NCBI GenBank assembly: GCA_012934845.2
Contig: WNNJ02002382.1
Location: 62,001 to 126,000, forward strand
Reading direction: 5' to 3'
Source of the DNA: Pomphorhynchus laevis
Lineage: Eukaryota; Acanthocephala; Palaeacanthocephala; Echinorhynchida; Pomphorhynchidae
Length of the DNA: 64,000 nucleotides
Below, one piece after another: positions 1 to 11,883 of this stretch (positions within the stretch are counted from its first letter, which is position 1; the number at the start of each line of letters is the position of its first letter). The notes beneath the pieces are model-generated. The model was not told the origin of the DNA and made no database searches. It saw nothing but the letters and a program-made list of their open reading frames with translations. A program made the translations under genes and the position numbers.

Positions 1-69
1 TTCTAAATTGATTAATAAACAAAATATAATAAACAATAAAGAAAAATTTTATTGTTTAAAAAAACAATA

Positions 70-437
70 AAGGTGAGCGGGTTAGAAGAACAACAAGTGA
101 GCAGTTCAAAAGAGCAAGGACTGAAAGGGAAAGTGATTTTGCGAAGAGACGCGGGCTGACGGGTGAATGCGACAATGCCGTCATGATTAGAGAATTTAGA
201 AGGGGATGAGCTAAGGGGCCGAGCGGATTCGACTAGTGAGCAACCGGCAAAGAGCAAACGGCGGATGGAGAGGTCGTCATAATCGGAGTGCCAGGATTCG
301 GTGAGGCAGAAGAGATCGATGTATTGCTTAGTGAATAAGTTGAGGATGAGATCGGATTTATTGAGAATAGATCTAGTGTTGAGGAGGCCGATGCGGAAAT
401 CGTGTGTAGTGGTGGTGGGGGCTAGTGGAGAAGACAC
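70..437 (-). pseudogene. LINE A1 ORF2, N-terminal APE endonuclease fragment
   Basis: Start of ORF2, an apurinic-type endonuclease that nicks target DNA in target-primed reverse transcription. It begins MSSPLAPTTTTHDFRIGLLN at 437. The first APE motifs are visible: N-T-R-S-I-L, then CLTESWHS with the metal-binding Glu. The GDFN and SDH motifs are absent because the copy stops after about 110 residues (FELLTCC). It matches the start of the A2 endonuclease closely. Confidence 0.8.
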
Positions 438-1443
438 ATAGGGGAGATGGAGCGCAATCGAATTTTTGGGTGGGTGCGGACAACTTGAAAATTTTCGTTG
501 ATGTTTCGGATGGAGAGAGATGTTTCGCCGTTTTCCTCGCGACGGCGTTTTTCAATGCGAGCAGATGAGAGTTGAGCGATTTCGGAGGGGGTGCGATCGG
601 GGAAAATGCGAGTGGCTGAAGAGGACATGAGTTTGAATCGTTAAGAGAGGACAGAAGACGCGTGAGAGCAATGCTTGAAAACAGTTTTAAGGAGAGGGGG
701 CTGGGAAGGATTAGATTGAGAAGATTTATTTAGGCGGATGAATGCGACAGGAAAGATGTTGTGGAAAAAGGATGGGTTATCCGCAGGAACAAGAGACGAG
801 AGAATGGATCTGAATGCGGAAACATCGTGGTCGAGACGTGCTTGTGGAGATAAAGAGGTGGAAGGAGTGATATTAGTGACGATGACGCAACGCGCGCGAG
901 AAGGAAAGCGTTTCCGTAAAGGAGGACGAGTAACGTGAGTTGGTGAGATCACGATAGGAGAGCTGGGATTTGAGGATATCAAGGGAGTAGGTTTGACAGC
1001 GGAAGAAAAAGAGGATTTGGATAATAGAGAGGATGCTGAGCGATGTGAGGAAAGGTTATGAGTGGAAGGATTGTGGAGGTTAGTGGAGGTGATTTTGATT
1101 GAGCGATGTAAGTTATTGAGAAACGAGACAGAAGCGAAGATACGGGGGTGTCGGAAAGTGAAGACATTGGATTAGAAGTGCATCTGATGACAGGATCAGT
1201 GGGTTGACAAAAAATATCAGAAATGACTGGGGTGGTTTGAGTAGACACGTTGGAGGTTGATATGTTCTTATGGGAGAGGTCGCGTATGAGTTTGTTGGCA
1301 CAAAAGCCGCATATGAAGTCTTCTTTAGACTTACTGCTGTTGCATGCGATTGTAGTCCAGATGCTGCAGTCGTGTGTCGAGCATTGTACTTTTAGTTGAG
1401 CACAGTTGGTGTCGGTAGTAGCTGTCTTCTTTCGTTCTCCCAT
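422..1443 (-). pseudogene. LINE A1 ORF1 (PHD-like finger, nucleic-acid-binding protein)
   Basis: ORF1 protein of a CR1/L2-type LINE, expected to bind element RNA as part of the RNP. It starts at the ATG at 1,443 (MGERKKTATTD). Residues about 14-50 carry a Cys-rich PHD-like finger with the core CSTHDCSIWTTIAC and FICGFC. PHD-type fingers in ORF1 are known for the CR1 superfamily. A low-complexity Ser/Pro linker follows, then a conserved C-terminal part with DVSAFRSI, IRLNKSS and SIRNINENFQVVRTHPKIR, also seen in A2-A4. The frame changes at about 980 and 630, so the copy is broken. Its end overlaps the ORF2 start. Confidence 0.75.
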
Positions 1444-1500
1444 CGACGTCCTTGTGCGTTAAAACTGTTAAATTTGCTGGATTGATCTGAAATTGGATTG

Positions 1501-1699
1501 ATTGTATGTCTATTAGTTATCAAACTTTTTTTAAGGTTTATGTTTTATCTGTCACGAATCTTGCAAGCTTTTATTACACGCATTTGAGTGTCCCGTCTTA
1601 TCTCAGAAATTGTTAAAAGACAGACGAACTTATCATTTGTATTATATCTTAAAATACCTGACGTTTGAGAACTCATCTTGCGGACGAAAGTTTAAATGT
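1501..1699. other. Spacer between LINE copies A1 and A2
   Basis: AT-rich sequence without a recognisable gene. It separates the 5' end of A1 from the (TAA)-rich 3' tail of A2 at about 1,700. Confidence 0.5.
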
Positions 1700-1810
1700 T
1701 TAATAATAATAATACAATAATTTATTTAACGTGGCAAATGCGTGCCAAATGCACGCTTACATGACCACAAACAAACAAAAAAAAGAACATCAAAGGTCAC
1801 AGGTAATTAG

Positions 1811-4709
1811 TTAATTGTTGAAATAAAATTGGATTTGGCGTTTGAAGTACGGCATAGATGTTGATTGGCGGATATGAATAGGCAGTTGATTCCACGATAG
1901 AGGAGCAGCCACAATGAAGGAGCGGAGTCCAAAGGAGGTAGAGTAGTTTGGGACATGTAAAAGAAGGGAATTACGGGAACGCAGAGCACAATACACAGTA
2001 CGAGAATTGTCGAGAAAAGGAAGGTTGAGAAATGAAGGGGTATGAGAAGTTATAAGGCGAAAAGCAATGATAAGAAGACGAATTTGAACACGACAATAAA
2101 TGGTAGGCCAATCAAGAGAAACAAGATAGTGGGATGTATGATCAAAACGACGAAGACGGAGGATAACTCGGACGGCAGCGTTGATGATGCGTTGTAAAGG
2201 AAGAAGAGTGGATTTAGGTGAGTTGGAAAATAGACTAAGACAGTAATCAAGTCTTGAGAAAAGAAGAGAAGATATGAGAGTCATACAAGAAGGGAAATCG
2301 ATCAATCTACGAACTTGACGGAGATTGCGGAGTATCAAGGTAGATGAGCGTACTTTATCACTAACGAAAGGTTTAAGTGAAAGTCGGTTGTCGAAATGAA
2401 AGCCTAGGAAAACGAGATTATCAACGATAGGAAGAATTGTAGAATTTAGTGATACGGAAGGAGGTTCTACGCCGAAGCTTCGAGGTAGGATCCACATAAT
2501 TTTAGATTTATCAGGATTCAGAGAAAGGCGAAGGGAAGAAAGATGATTGGAAATTGAGACAAGACAGCTGGAAACAGAAACACTAAGATCATGAATACGA
2601 TAAGCAGGTGCGTGAGCATAGATGAGAATGTCATCAGCACATTGCATAACATGGACGTTAAATTTATGAGAAATCGAAGACAAGTCACCGAGAAGAAGAG
2701 AGAAAAGCATAGGGCCTTATACGGAGCCTTGTGGAACACCGGTCGGGATGGATGAAGGATGAGAGAGAAGAGTTAGAATAGACGCCAAATGTACGGTTTG
2801 ACAGATATGAAGAAAACCATGATACAGTGGGTAAAGAGAAGCCATAATCATGACGAAGGCGATGTAGAAGAATCGAGTGATCGACGATGTCAAAAGCAGA
2901 CGATAGATCAAGAGAAACTATGACACTACATAATTTATGATCGCGCGATATGAGTAAGTCGTTATAAACTTTAAGACAGGCAATTTCAGTAGTGTGATTA
3001 GAGCGAAAAGCGGCTTGGAAGGGAGGAAACAAGTTAGAGGAAAAGAGATATGTATTAACTTGCTTGAGAACGAGACGCTCAAAGAGTTTAGAGAGGGTTG
3101 GGAGAAGTGAGATTGGACAATACGAAGATGGTAGTGAGGAGTCGAGAGATTGCTTTTTGATGAGAGGACGAACAGTGGCGCATTTCCAGATGGAAGGAAA
3201 TGTACGGCTACGGATGGACGAGTTGAACAATGTGGTTAGAAAGGGTGAGATAGTGGAGCAGATATTTTTAAGCAAGTGAGTTGGAATTGGGTCAGAAGGA
3301 GATGTTTTATTAGGTAATGACAGCAGAACCGAAGAAACTTCATCAGACGAAACGGGAAGAAGGTGGAATAGTTCTGGGAGAGAGGTATTTAAAGAGAAGA
3401 GTGGGTACAAGGGGGCTACGGGTAGTAGGGAAAGTAAATTAGATAGCTTAGTTTGTAGATAAGAATAAAATTCATCAGGATTTATATTACAAGAAGTAGA
3501 TGATCGTGAAAGAATTGAGTTTAAGATTTTCCAATGAGATTTAGAGTTGGAAGATGACTCGAGTTGATTTCGCCAAAAGATATTACGTTTAGTACGTATA
3601 AGAATAAGATGTGAACGGCGTAGAGAAAAGTAGGAATCACGGATATTTGGAGGGAGTGAGTTGGGAGAACGTTTAAGAAAGCGATTATACACACGAAAAG
3701 AGTGACGGAGTCGACGCTTAGAAAGACTACAGTCAGAATCGAACCAGGGAGCATGGCGCAAGCGCTGAGAGCGTCGGAGTCGACTAGGCAGAAGTTTATT
3801 GATGATAGACATAAGTTCAAAATCAAACAGAATGCAGAGATCATCGGGAGAGAGATATTTAAGAGGAAGCGAAAAGAGTGAAGAATTGAGTAAGGCTGTG
3901 CAGAGATTAGGGATATCGAGAAGTTTCTAGGGTCGACTTGGTGTGGATATTGGCGGAGGCGGAGAAGGAGGATGGGGATGAGTAAGAGTAAGAGTGACAA
4001 GGAAGTGATCGGACAAACCGGGATCAGTAATTGTCAAGGAAGTATAGTCATTGAAGCAGATAGGGACAGCAATGATGTCGAGAGCACCGCCGAGAATATG
4101 AGTTGGGCTTGTTGAAAGTAATTTATAGTTAAAATCAGAAAAAAGATTAGTTAAAGTGATAGAGTCAGAGTCAGACGGGCGATCAAGACGAATGTTAAAG
4201 TCACCGAGAACAAAAGAAGGAGTATAAGACAATGAACAGTGAGACATAAGATCTGCAAGGTCGTTAAAGAAGATACGTGAGGGGGCAACTGAACCTGAAC
4301 GGTATACAATCACAAGTTCCAGAGGTAAAGGAGTTGGTAATCTGCATATGAGTAATTCGAACGAGGTGTAACGGATGTTAACGTTAATTTTACGTAAAGA
4401 CAATGGCGGACGAGCAATGGCAACAATACCGCCATGGTTAGAAGCAGTAGATGTATGAGAGGCAATTGGACGAGCTGATTCAACTAGAGAACAACCAGAG
4501 CGACATAGACGACGAATAGTAAGATCGTCGGAGTCAGAGTGCCAGGATTCGGTAATGCAGAGAATATCGATAAATAATTGATCGATGATATCGATAAGCA
4601 TATCAGCTTTATGAAGAATGGAGCGAGTGTTGAATAGACTAAGACGAAAAGTATGCTTAGGAGCGAGATTGACTAGCGAAGACGACAAGGGGGAGAGATG
4701 GGACGCCAT
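1811..4709 (-). pseudogene. LINE A2 ORF2: APE endonuclease and reverse transcriptase
   Basis: ORF2 polyprotein, starting at the ATG at 4,709. The endonuclease (4,709-3,927) has FNTRSIL, CITESWHS, FVLGDFNIRLDRP and the terminal GLSDHFLV, so all main APE motifs are present. The RT (3,812-1,811) has VRPLIKKQSLD, SSYCPISLLPTLSKLFERLV, QAAFRSNHTTE, motif A SLDLSSAFDIVDHSILLHRL, and CADD in place of the usual YADD. It ends in the CR1/L2 C-terminal region with SWNQLP. Three reading frames are used, with shifts near 3,810-3,930 and 2,690-2,740. The SAFDIVDHSILL signature fits the L2/CR1 group. No longer functional. Confidence 0.88.
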
Positions 4710-5760
4710 CGAATTTTTGGCCTTGTGTGTACAACGTGAAAATTTCCGTTGATTTGACGTATAGATAAGGATGACTCGCCGTTTGTATCACGTTGATGTT
4801 TCTCAATGCGAGCTAAATTGAGCTGGGCAATATCAGAAGGGGAGCGGTCAGGAAAGATACGGTAAGTAGATGAAGTGGTAAGAAGTTTAAAACGTTGGGA
4901 GAGTACAGAAGAGGCGTGTGAACTATGTCGGAAAACGATTTTTAAGAGTGGAGGACTGATATGATTGGATTTAGTGGATTTGTTTAAACGGATCAAAGAT
5001 ACAGTAGCGATATTATTGAAGAGGGATGGATTATTATCAGGAAGAATGGTTGCTAGGATAGACCTGAAAGCAGATACATCATCATCGAGGCGACATTGAG
5101 GAGAAGCAGATTCGGAAACCTTTAAATTAGATATGATAATGCATCGATCGCGCGAAGGAAAACGATTACGTAGTGGTGGACGGAAAGACCTGGTAGCAGT
5201 AGAGGCAGAAGAGCAGATAAACTTAGGAATGACATGGGTGCTAATCGAAGATTTAAGATAGTTTGGAGCATGTGTGACAGGAGTGGAGTGTTGAATCGGT
5301 TGATCGGAGATGTTATTGGAGATGATTTTGACGGAAGGGTGTAAATTATTGATAGGTGATACGGTTGGAGCATGTGTGACAGAAGTGGATTGTTGAATAG
5401 GTTGAACGGCGATGTTACTGCAGATAATTTTGACAGAAGGATGTAAATTATTGAGAAGTGATACGGTAGAGGTAGAGTAAGGAGTACGTGAAGAGAAGAA
5501 AGAAGTATGAGATGTTTTTAGATGTGGGGATGAATAGGAAAAATGAGGGAGATGAATGCCTTTACTGTTTGCATTGTTAGGAAGATGAAGATTAAGGGAA
5601 GTTTTATCGGTAGTTTAAGGAGGAGTGTGTGTGAGAGAAGTTTCAAGAACGGGTTTCATAGATGACGAAGGAGTTAGTAAGCAAACGGATGACGACGATA
5701 GATTGGAAGATATGTTGTCGTTTGTTGATGTTCCATGTATAACCGCGGTCTGAGTCGACT
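4673..5760 (-). pseudogene. LINE A2 ORF1 (C-terminal two thirds)
   Basis: ORF1 of copy A2. The block at 4,996-4,673 is conserved with A1 (IRLNKSTKSN, RIFPDRSPSDIAQLNLARIE, LSIRQINGNFHVVHTRPKIR) and overlaps the ORF2 start by 37 bp, the same ORF1/ORF2 arrangement as in A1. Upstream to about 5,760 the sequence codes for a Ser/Thr/Pro-rich linker with several imperfect repeats of a TVTHAP/QPIQ type (near 5,260-5,470). No PHD-like finger is visible. Confidence 0.65.
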
Positions 5761-5844
5761 GAGATATCATCAAGTTTATTTATTGAGCACGAATTAACAG
5801 TTTCTATACATATTTTGTTTGCCTAAGTCGAAAGGCAGAGATGC

Positions 5845-6730
5845 TTAAATAAATAATCTTTATTATTATAGATATACCAAGTTGGTAATCACATTTCTTG
5901 TGAAGTCAAAAACAGAACAATTAATAAAGATAACAACAAAAGAAGCAAAACAGAAAATCAGTTAATAAATTTTTTATTTTTTTTGAAGTTCTTACGCAGA
6001 CGAAATATGCAGGCAAGCTGTTCCACGTTTCGTTGATTATGTCACTGGTCATAGTGTAACTCGTCTTTGGACGTATTCTACGTTTCAAGAAAATATTATG
6101 ACCTCGAAGAATAGATGAATTCCTTTTTAAATATAAGTCAACAAGGGTACTTTGGATCGAACAGAGACTGCCAAGCAAACAGCAAATCAGCTTCTCTTAG
6201 CCAATATTCTACTAATTGTCCCCTAAGATTTTGAGTATATCAAGATATATAACATTCCATAACGAGGGTACAAGATAAGTGTCGTTCTTCAGAACTCGCT
6301 CATATAGGCCCAATTAACCTCTAAGTTGGGAGTATGTCAATGTAGAGGCTTACAGTATGTGACGGTGTGTAAGTGTATTGAAAAAATGCATGAATCAATT
6401 AGCGTCGAGAATTAGACCGAGGAATCTACACAGCATACCTAGTAGGCGAAGACACTTGCTTTAAGTGTAACTAATGCGATCACGTGATTTGAGGTCATTA
6501 GATACAATGATGACTAATTCGGTCGTTTTTGATACAGTTTTGATTGCTACACCGTCTAGAGTATGATGGAACATGTTTAGTAGATTCAGGGCGAAGATGC
6601 AAACATTCCCCGAATTAAGCAGTAAGCTAATAACGACACTAATCAGTTAGTCGATTTACGTCTTCTTGTAAGAGGTCAGTTTCTGATCGTCGTACAAATA
6701 AGGCAAGATTTAATGCAAGATATCGTCTCA
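5845..6730 (-). mobile_element. Decayed CR1-like LINE, RT C-terminal part
   Basis: A TTATTATTATAG-type tail at about 5,860 marks the 3' end. The frame at 6,178-5,921 reads HNIFLKRRIRPKTS and NETWNSLPAYF, the RT C-terminal region of CR1-like LINEs. Upstream to about 6,730 are decayed pieces of the thumb and post-YADD region (LLQEDVNRLTN). The copy is 5'-truncated and broken many times. It is a different family from A, and much older. Confidence 0.55.
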
Positions 6731-7620
6731 TGATTAAGGCAAATTATAGGTTCGGGTAAATGCAGATAATCAGCGAATAACGTGATGATATAAGGACATA
6801 CGGAGCTCATCAAGACTCTTTAAATCCTCGCTAATAGTACAAATACGAGTGAGAGCATCATCTACAACAGTCGCTTTTCTATGTTTGTACGCGATATTGA
6901 ATTTAAATCAGGAAAGCTTAAGCCTTCATCTTTTAATTTTCTCGTTCTTAGTACAATTCCTAGCTCCATCTTTAAACTTAAACGAAACAGATTTTTGGTC
7001 CGTAACCCAAGTAAATGGTTTCCCAATTAGATAAAAAATTTAGTGACGCTATTTCCTTAAGGCTTATACAATCGCATGTTTCTTTTTCAGTTACAGATGA
7101 TTGTATTTAAGCTTCGTTTAATGTTTGTGAAAAGAAGGCGACGCGGCTTTTATCCTGACTGAGTGATACTGCAATCGCAACAGAAGCATATGTATGCGCC
7201 GTAAAGTGTTTATTTTCGTCTATGTTATAGAGTAAGCACCAGCTACATTCCTTTTTAACGACTTGAATACTCGGATTGCATTTTCGTTCAAAGGTATTTT
7301 TGATGAATTAAGTTTTGTGATTTTCGTATAAAAATTATCAATCTAGTCAGAATAATAAGAAAACGTACGGACTGACGGTTTCAATAAATCGCCATTAGTC
7401 AATATTACTAGATTCCTACGAGGTTCATCACGGTCAAGATCTGGTTTTAATTTTTTGGACAACATATCCAAGTAATTTTATGTCTTTGGTTGAATTTACA
7501 TTTGCTCCCATTGAACTTTAAATCGAGTTTTTCACATAGCTTAAAGAATTGACTGAATGTCTTTTGACTAATTGATTAAGTTTTTTAGTGTCATGATATT
7601 TCATGTTAAAGAACGTTTAT
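6730..7620 (-). mobile_element. Ty3/Gypsy LTR-retrotransposon fossil (pol fragment)
   Basis: Old, heavily broken fragment of a Ty3/Gypsy pol region on the minus strand. Recognisable parts, right to left, are the end of the reverse transcriptase (about 7,300-7,600), RNase H (about 7,000-7,300) and the RNase H/integrase linker up to the start of the integrase region (about 6,730-7,000). No LTR, gag or envelope-like gene was recognised. It carries about ten breaks or more and is probably among the oldest elements here. It abuts the CR1-like remnant on its left. Confidence 0.6.
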
Positions 7621-8269
7621 CAACTAATAATTAACTAATTGCTTACTAAGTATTTATTCTTTGTTGTAGATTTTGTTGAATCAAACCCGAATAGCGTTTG
7701 TTTATTTACGACAATCGCCTACATGAAAGATCGATTTTTATTATATTATCGATTTATTATTTTATTATCGATATTTGATCTCATTGTGATAATATGGTCC
7801 ATACAAATATTGATATAAATTTGGATCGTGTTAAGTCACGGACTCAACAGAAAGATCGAAGCAAATGTTAGCCACGCAGAACCGTAAAAGCTTTTGCAGA
7901 AAATCGATGCAACGAATTCATAAATTTGAAATCACAAAATCTTCTTGTTTCAATAAGAGGCCCTTGGCAACAGCCATACCTTCTTAGAACAAATTGAGCA
8001 TGCATTGATCACGATAAACTAACTCATATATTCTCATTTGAGGGAAGCCTACGACTAAAATTAAAATAACATATATTCATAATAATATTATGAATATGAT
8101 TCATATGTCATATTGAATTTATCTATTAATATCTAAAACGCCAAACCCGAAGTGTCAGTAACGATTTGACTGTAGATGAATTTACCTGCCCTTGTATTTC
8201 ATCGGATACATGCAATGGTTTACAACACGGTAACGTTTTTGACTATGATCTTTTTGATATGATAAAAAA
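7621..8269. other. AT-rich non-coding stretch
   Basis: Low-complexity AT-rich DNA with an ATCGAT/TTATTATCGATTTATTATTTTATTATCGAT cluster near 7,740-7,775 and an ATATTCATAATAATATTATGAATAT palindromic run near 8,070-8,097. No gene is visible. Confidence 0.5.
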
Positions 8270-8459
8270 GATTTATTTTTACGTGGCAAATGCGTGCCGG
8301 CGCACGCTTACATGTCAACAAAAAAAACAAAAATCTAAATCATGTTTTGAGGAGGTGGGTACGAAGGAGGTATTTGAACGTGATAAAGGAGAGAGCGCGG
8401 CAGACGTCGAGAGGGAGCTGATCCAGGAGAGTGAGGCAGATACGAGGAAGGATCGGTAA

Positions 8460-10353
8460 CCGTAGTTGTTAAAGTAATTGGGAACGTGGAGTAAGAGGGA
8501 ATTACTAAAACGAAGTGACAGGGAGATGGGACGAGTGTCGTCTAAGAAAGGGAGGTTGATGAATGATGGGGAGCCGACAGCGATGATACCGAAAGTTACG
8601 GGAAGAAGGCGGAGTTGTATGCGGATGTGGACGGTGGGCTAGGAGATGTGGACGGAGATGTAAGAATACTCGAACGGCGATGTTGATGTTGCATTGTAGG
8701 GGTATAATGATAATTAGAACAGACGCAAAAATAATGGTCGGATAGATATGAGGAAAGCCATGCTACGGAAGAGGAAGAATAGCCTTATTCGTAACGAAGG
8801 CGATAAAGGAGGATGGAGTGGTCGACGATGTCGAAGGCGGATGATAAGTCGAAGGAGATGAGAACACTATATAGAGCCTTGTCACGAGAAATGAGTAGGT
8901 CGTTGTTAACTTTCATGTAGGCGATTTTTGTAGAGTGATTAGAGCGGAAAGCGGATTGGAAAGGAAGGTACAGATTGGATGAAGATAGATAAACGTTGAT
9001 CTGTATCAAGACAAGGCACTTTAAGAGCTTTGGCAGGTGAGACAAAGTAAGATGAAAGAGTTTCGGGAGAATAATGCGAGGCGAGAAAGAGTTGAATGGA
9101 ATGGAAACGTAGATGTGAGAGATAGCAAAGTGGATACTATGGTATGTAGAAATGATAAATAATCATGGTGATTTATGCTGCAATATGATGAGGAGCGGGC
9201 AAGGATTGAGTTTAAAAATGCCGGAGAGACTAAGAGTTGAATTAAGTGATGATTTTATGTTGCCAGAAGTTGCATTTGATACGTAGTAGGTTTAGATGAT
9301 ACCGGCGAAAATCAAGATAGTTACCACATAGAGGAGTGAGCGTTCGGGTATCACGTCTGAGAGAGCGGTGATATATTCGAAAAGCATGACGGAGTCGACG
9401 CTTTAAGAAGATAGTAGGCATTAGATGTTAAGCCATGGGGCACAGTGCAAGTGATGGTGATGTTGGGATTGAAGTGGAAGAGAAGATCGAGAGCGGATGT
9501 GAGTTCAGAGTCGAAAATATGGCGAAATCGTGAAGAGGAGATGTTATTGTGGGATAGGAATGAGACGATTTGAGTAAGACAGAGCGGAGAAGTTGGAGGT
9601 CTATGGCGACGTAGAATGGTAGATGTGGTAGGTAGGGTATGGTGGGAAGTGATATTAAGGTAGGCGAGAAAATTGTCGTATAGACCAGGATCCGAGATGG
9701 ACAGTGATGTGTTGGCTGCAAAACGATCGGCGATAGCAATGATGTCGAGTGTCTCCTAATGATATATGTGGGTGCGGTGGATAAAAGTTTGTAACTATAG
9801 TTGGAAATAATGCTGATGAACTTGGTGGAATCAGTGGAAGAGGGGCGTTTGAGACGCAAGTTGAAGTCGCCAAGAATGAGTGAAGGAATGGTGTACAAAG
9901 AACAGAGTGAAAGGAGGTCAGTGAGTTCGGAAAAAATAATGAGGTAGGGGCTGATGAACCAGGACGGTATACATTGGCGAGATCTTGAGTGATCTTACTA
10001 GAAGAACGACAGGTGAGCAATTCAAAAGAGCAGACTGAAAGAGGGAGTGATTTTGCGAAGAAACTCGGGGGTGATGGGCGAATGCGACAATTCCGCCATG
10101 ATTATAGAATTTAGAAGGGGATGAGCTAAGGGGGCGGTAGGATTGGACTAGTGAGCAATTGGCAGAGAGCAAAATGGCGAATTGAGATCTTCGCCGGAAT
10201 CGGAGTGTTAGGATTCGGTGAGGCAGAAGAGATCGATTGATTGCTTGGTGAATTGGTTGAGGATAAGATCGGATTTTTGGAGAATAGATCTAGTGTGAGG
10301 AGATCGAGGCGTAAACCGTGTGTGGTGTTGATAGGGGCTAGCGGAGAAGACAC
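8460..10353 (-). pseudogene. LINE A3 ORF2, deleted endonuclease-RT
   Basis: Broken ORF2. RT motif A region at 9,045-8,785 (FQSAFRSNHSTKIA, SFDLSSAFDIVDHSILLYRL). Endonuclease pieces at 9,898-9,428 (SLILGDFNLRLKRP) and 10,353-9,655 (MSSPLAPINTTHGLRL, SIDLFCLTES, VYRPGSSAPTSLFF). The YADD region is lost in an internal deletion near 8,700. Several frameshifts; not functional. Confidence 0.75.
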
Positions 10354-10399
10354 ATAGGGGAGATGGAGCGCTATCGAATTTTGGTGTGGGTGTTGACAA

Positions 10400-11390
10400 C
10401 TAGAAAATTTCCGTTGATGTTTCTGACTGAGAGCGATGTTTCGCAGTTGTTCTCGCGTTGTCGTTTTTCGATGCGTGCAGAAAAGTGTTGAGCGATTTCA
10501 TAACGGGTGCGATCGAGAAAAATGCAGTGGCTGAAGAGGGGATGAGTTTAAATTGTTTGGTGAGGACATAGGACATGTGATAGCGATGCTTGAATACAAT
10601 TTTCATGAGAGCTAAGAAGGATTATATTGAGAAGATTTGTTTAGGCGGATGAATGCGACAGGATAGATGACGTTGAAAAAAGTTGGTTATCCGCAGCAAC
10701 AATAAAGGAGGTGATTGATTTGAAGGCGGAAACATCGTGGTCGAGACGTGTTTGTTGATATAAGGAGGTAAAATGTGTGATATTGGTGACGATGACGCTA
10801 CGATCGCGAGTAGAAAAGCGTTTCCGTGAAAGAGAACGAGCGACCTGAGTAGGTGGGGTCACGATAAAAGAGCTGGGAGTTGCAAATTTGAAGGGAATAG
10901 GTTTGACAGCGGGATTCAAAGTGGGTATGGATAATATAGAGAGAGTGGCGAGCAATGTGAGGAAAGGTTATGAGTGAAAGGATCGTGGAAGTTGGTGGAT
11001 GTGTTTTTGATTGATGGATGTAGATTATTGAGAAACGAGGCAGGATGGACGGGACGGGGTGTCTGGGAGTAAAGATGGCATGGAATAAGAATTGTATATG
11101 GTGACAGGATCAGTGGGTGGAGAAAGGACATTGAAAACGAGGGGTGTAGTTTGTTTGGACGTGTTGATGGTTGATATGTGCTTATGGGAGAGGTTGCAGA
11201 TTAGTTTGTTGCACAAAATCCACATAGGAAGTCTTCTTTAGACTTAATGTTAATAAGTCAATTAACATTAAACATGACAACAATCGCAGGCGATTGTTGT
11301 CTATACACTGCAGTCGTGTGTCGAGCACCGTACTTGCACTTGAGCAAAGTTAGTGGCGGGCGTAGCTGTTTTTTTACGTCCTCCTATTAA
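10400..11390 (-). pseudogene. LINE A3 ORF1 with PHD-like finger
   Basis: Homologue of A1 ORF1 in several frames. The conserved C-terminal block is at 10,955-10,400. The finger region is at about 11,350-11,200 and contains a short AT-rich insertion with its own inverted repeat (TTAATGTTAATAAGTCAATTAACATTAA at about 11,247-11,274) between the two halves of the finger. Broken. Confidence 0.65.
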
Positions 11391-11750
11391 CGTCCTTGTG
11401 TGTTTAAGCTATTGAGCTGCAACTGATTGAATTGATTGTAACTAGTTACTCTTAATACAGCTCTTAATTAAGAGTGAGTCAACCTTAACACAGAATCTAA
11501 AATAACCCATTTGTTATGTATAGCTTTCTGACTTTATATTAGAACCCGCTTTTATTGCTCAAGATATAATAGTTGTGACCACAATATTTATAATTTTAAC
11601 TACTACCTAAAATGTGTCCATACACCAGACTGATTAATTAAAATCAAGAATATAAATTAGTCAAAGATGATCAGTCGAATGTAACCAGAAGAAATTATCA
11701 CTGATTTATCAAAGTGATAAATAAAATAAATTTATAATTTTATTATTTTG

Positions 11751-11883
11751 ATAATAAAATACATTTTGCAAATAAATTGGACCCAAATATAAAAAATAAA
11801 CTGACTTATTTATCAAAGTGATAAATAAGTCAGTTTATTTTTTATATTTGGGTCCAATTTATTTGCAAAATTTATTTTATTAT
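11751..11883. repeat. Near-perfect 133-bp palindrome (foldback)
   Basis: Two 65-bp arms pair around a 3-bp spacer at 11,816-11,818, with one mismatch (11,762/11,872). The arms read through TTTGCAAATAAATTGGACCC and its complement. The centre motif TTTATCAAAGTGATAAAT also occurs once just left of the palindrome (11,706-11,723). The right arm runs directly into the 3' tail of the LINE D copy. Confidence 0.85.

Larger units (their letters stand above)
70..1500 (-). mobile_element. LINE family A, copy A1 (CR1/L2-like), ORF1 plus start of ORF2
   Basis: Minus-strand non-LTR retrotransposon copy. From right to left it holds a short 5' UTR (about 1,444-1,500), ORF1 and the first third of the endonuclease. 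The rest of ORF2 is missing: at about position 70 the G-rich LINE sequence changes abruptly to AT-rich DNA. LINEs usually lose the 5' end, so loss of the 3' part implies a later deletion or an insertion at the left edge. The same sequence recurs in A3 and A4, which confirms the repeat family. Confidence 0.85.
1700..5770 (-). mobile_element. LINE family A, copy A2, the most complete copy
   Basis: Reference copy for family A, about 4.07 kb, on the minus strand. The 3' end at the left has a TAATAATAATAA-type tail followed by the family 3' UTR signature (GGCAAATGCGTGCC and AAGCGTGC, also at 8,285, 17,935, 39,730 and 42,960). Going right come RT, endonuclease and ORF1. The ORF1 PHD-like finger seen in A1, A3 and A4 is missing, so the copy is probably 5'-truncated near 5,770. 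It lies head-to-tail with A1. Confidence 0.88.
8270..11430 (-). mobile_element. LINE family A, copy A3
   Basis: Minus-strand copy with the typical 3' end (AAAAAAGATTTATTTTTACGTGGCAAATGCGTGCC at its left edge) and a 5' UTR at about 11,390-11,430. Both ends are present, but the RT is shortened by internal deletions. For example, the sequence jumps at about 8,700 from the RT C-terminal part to a segment upstream of YADD. ORF1 including the PHD-like finger is kept at the right. Confidence 0.85.

Noticed and set aside
5921-6178. Small host gene
   Set aside because: The WNSLP and FKRR-type pattern plus the TTATTATT tail identify it as the RT C-terminus of a LINE.
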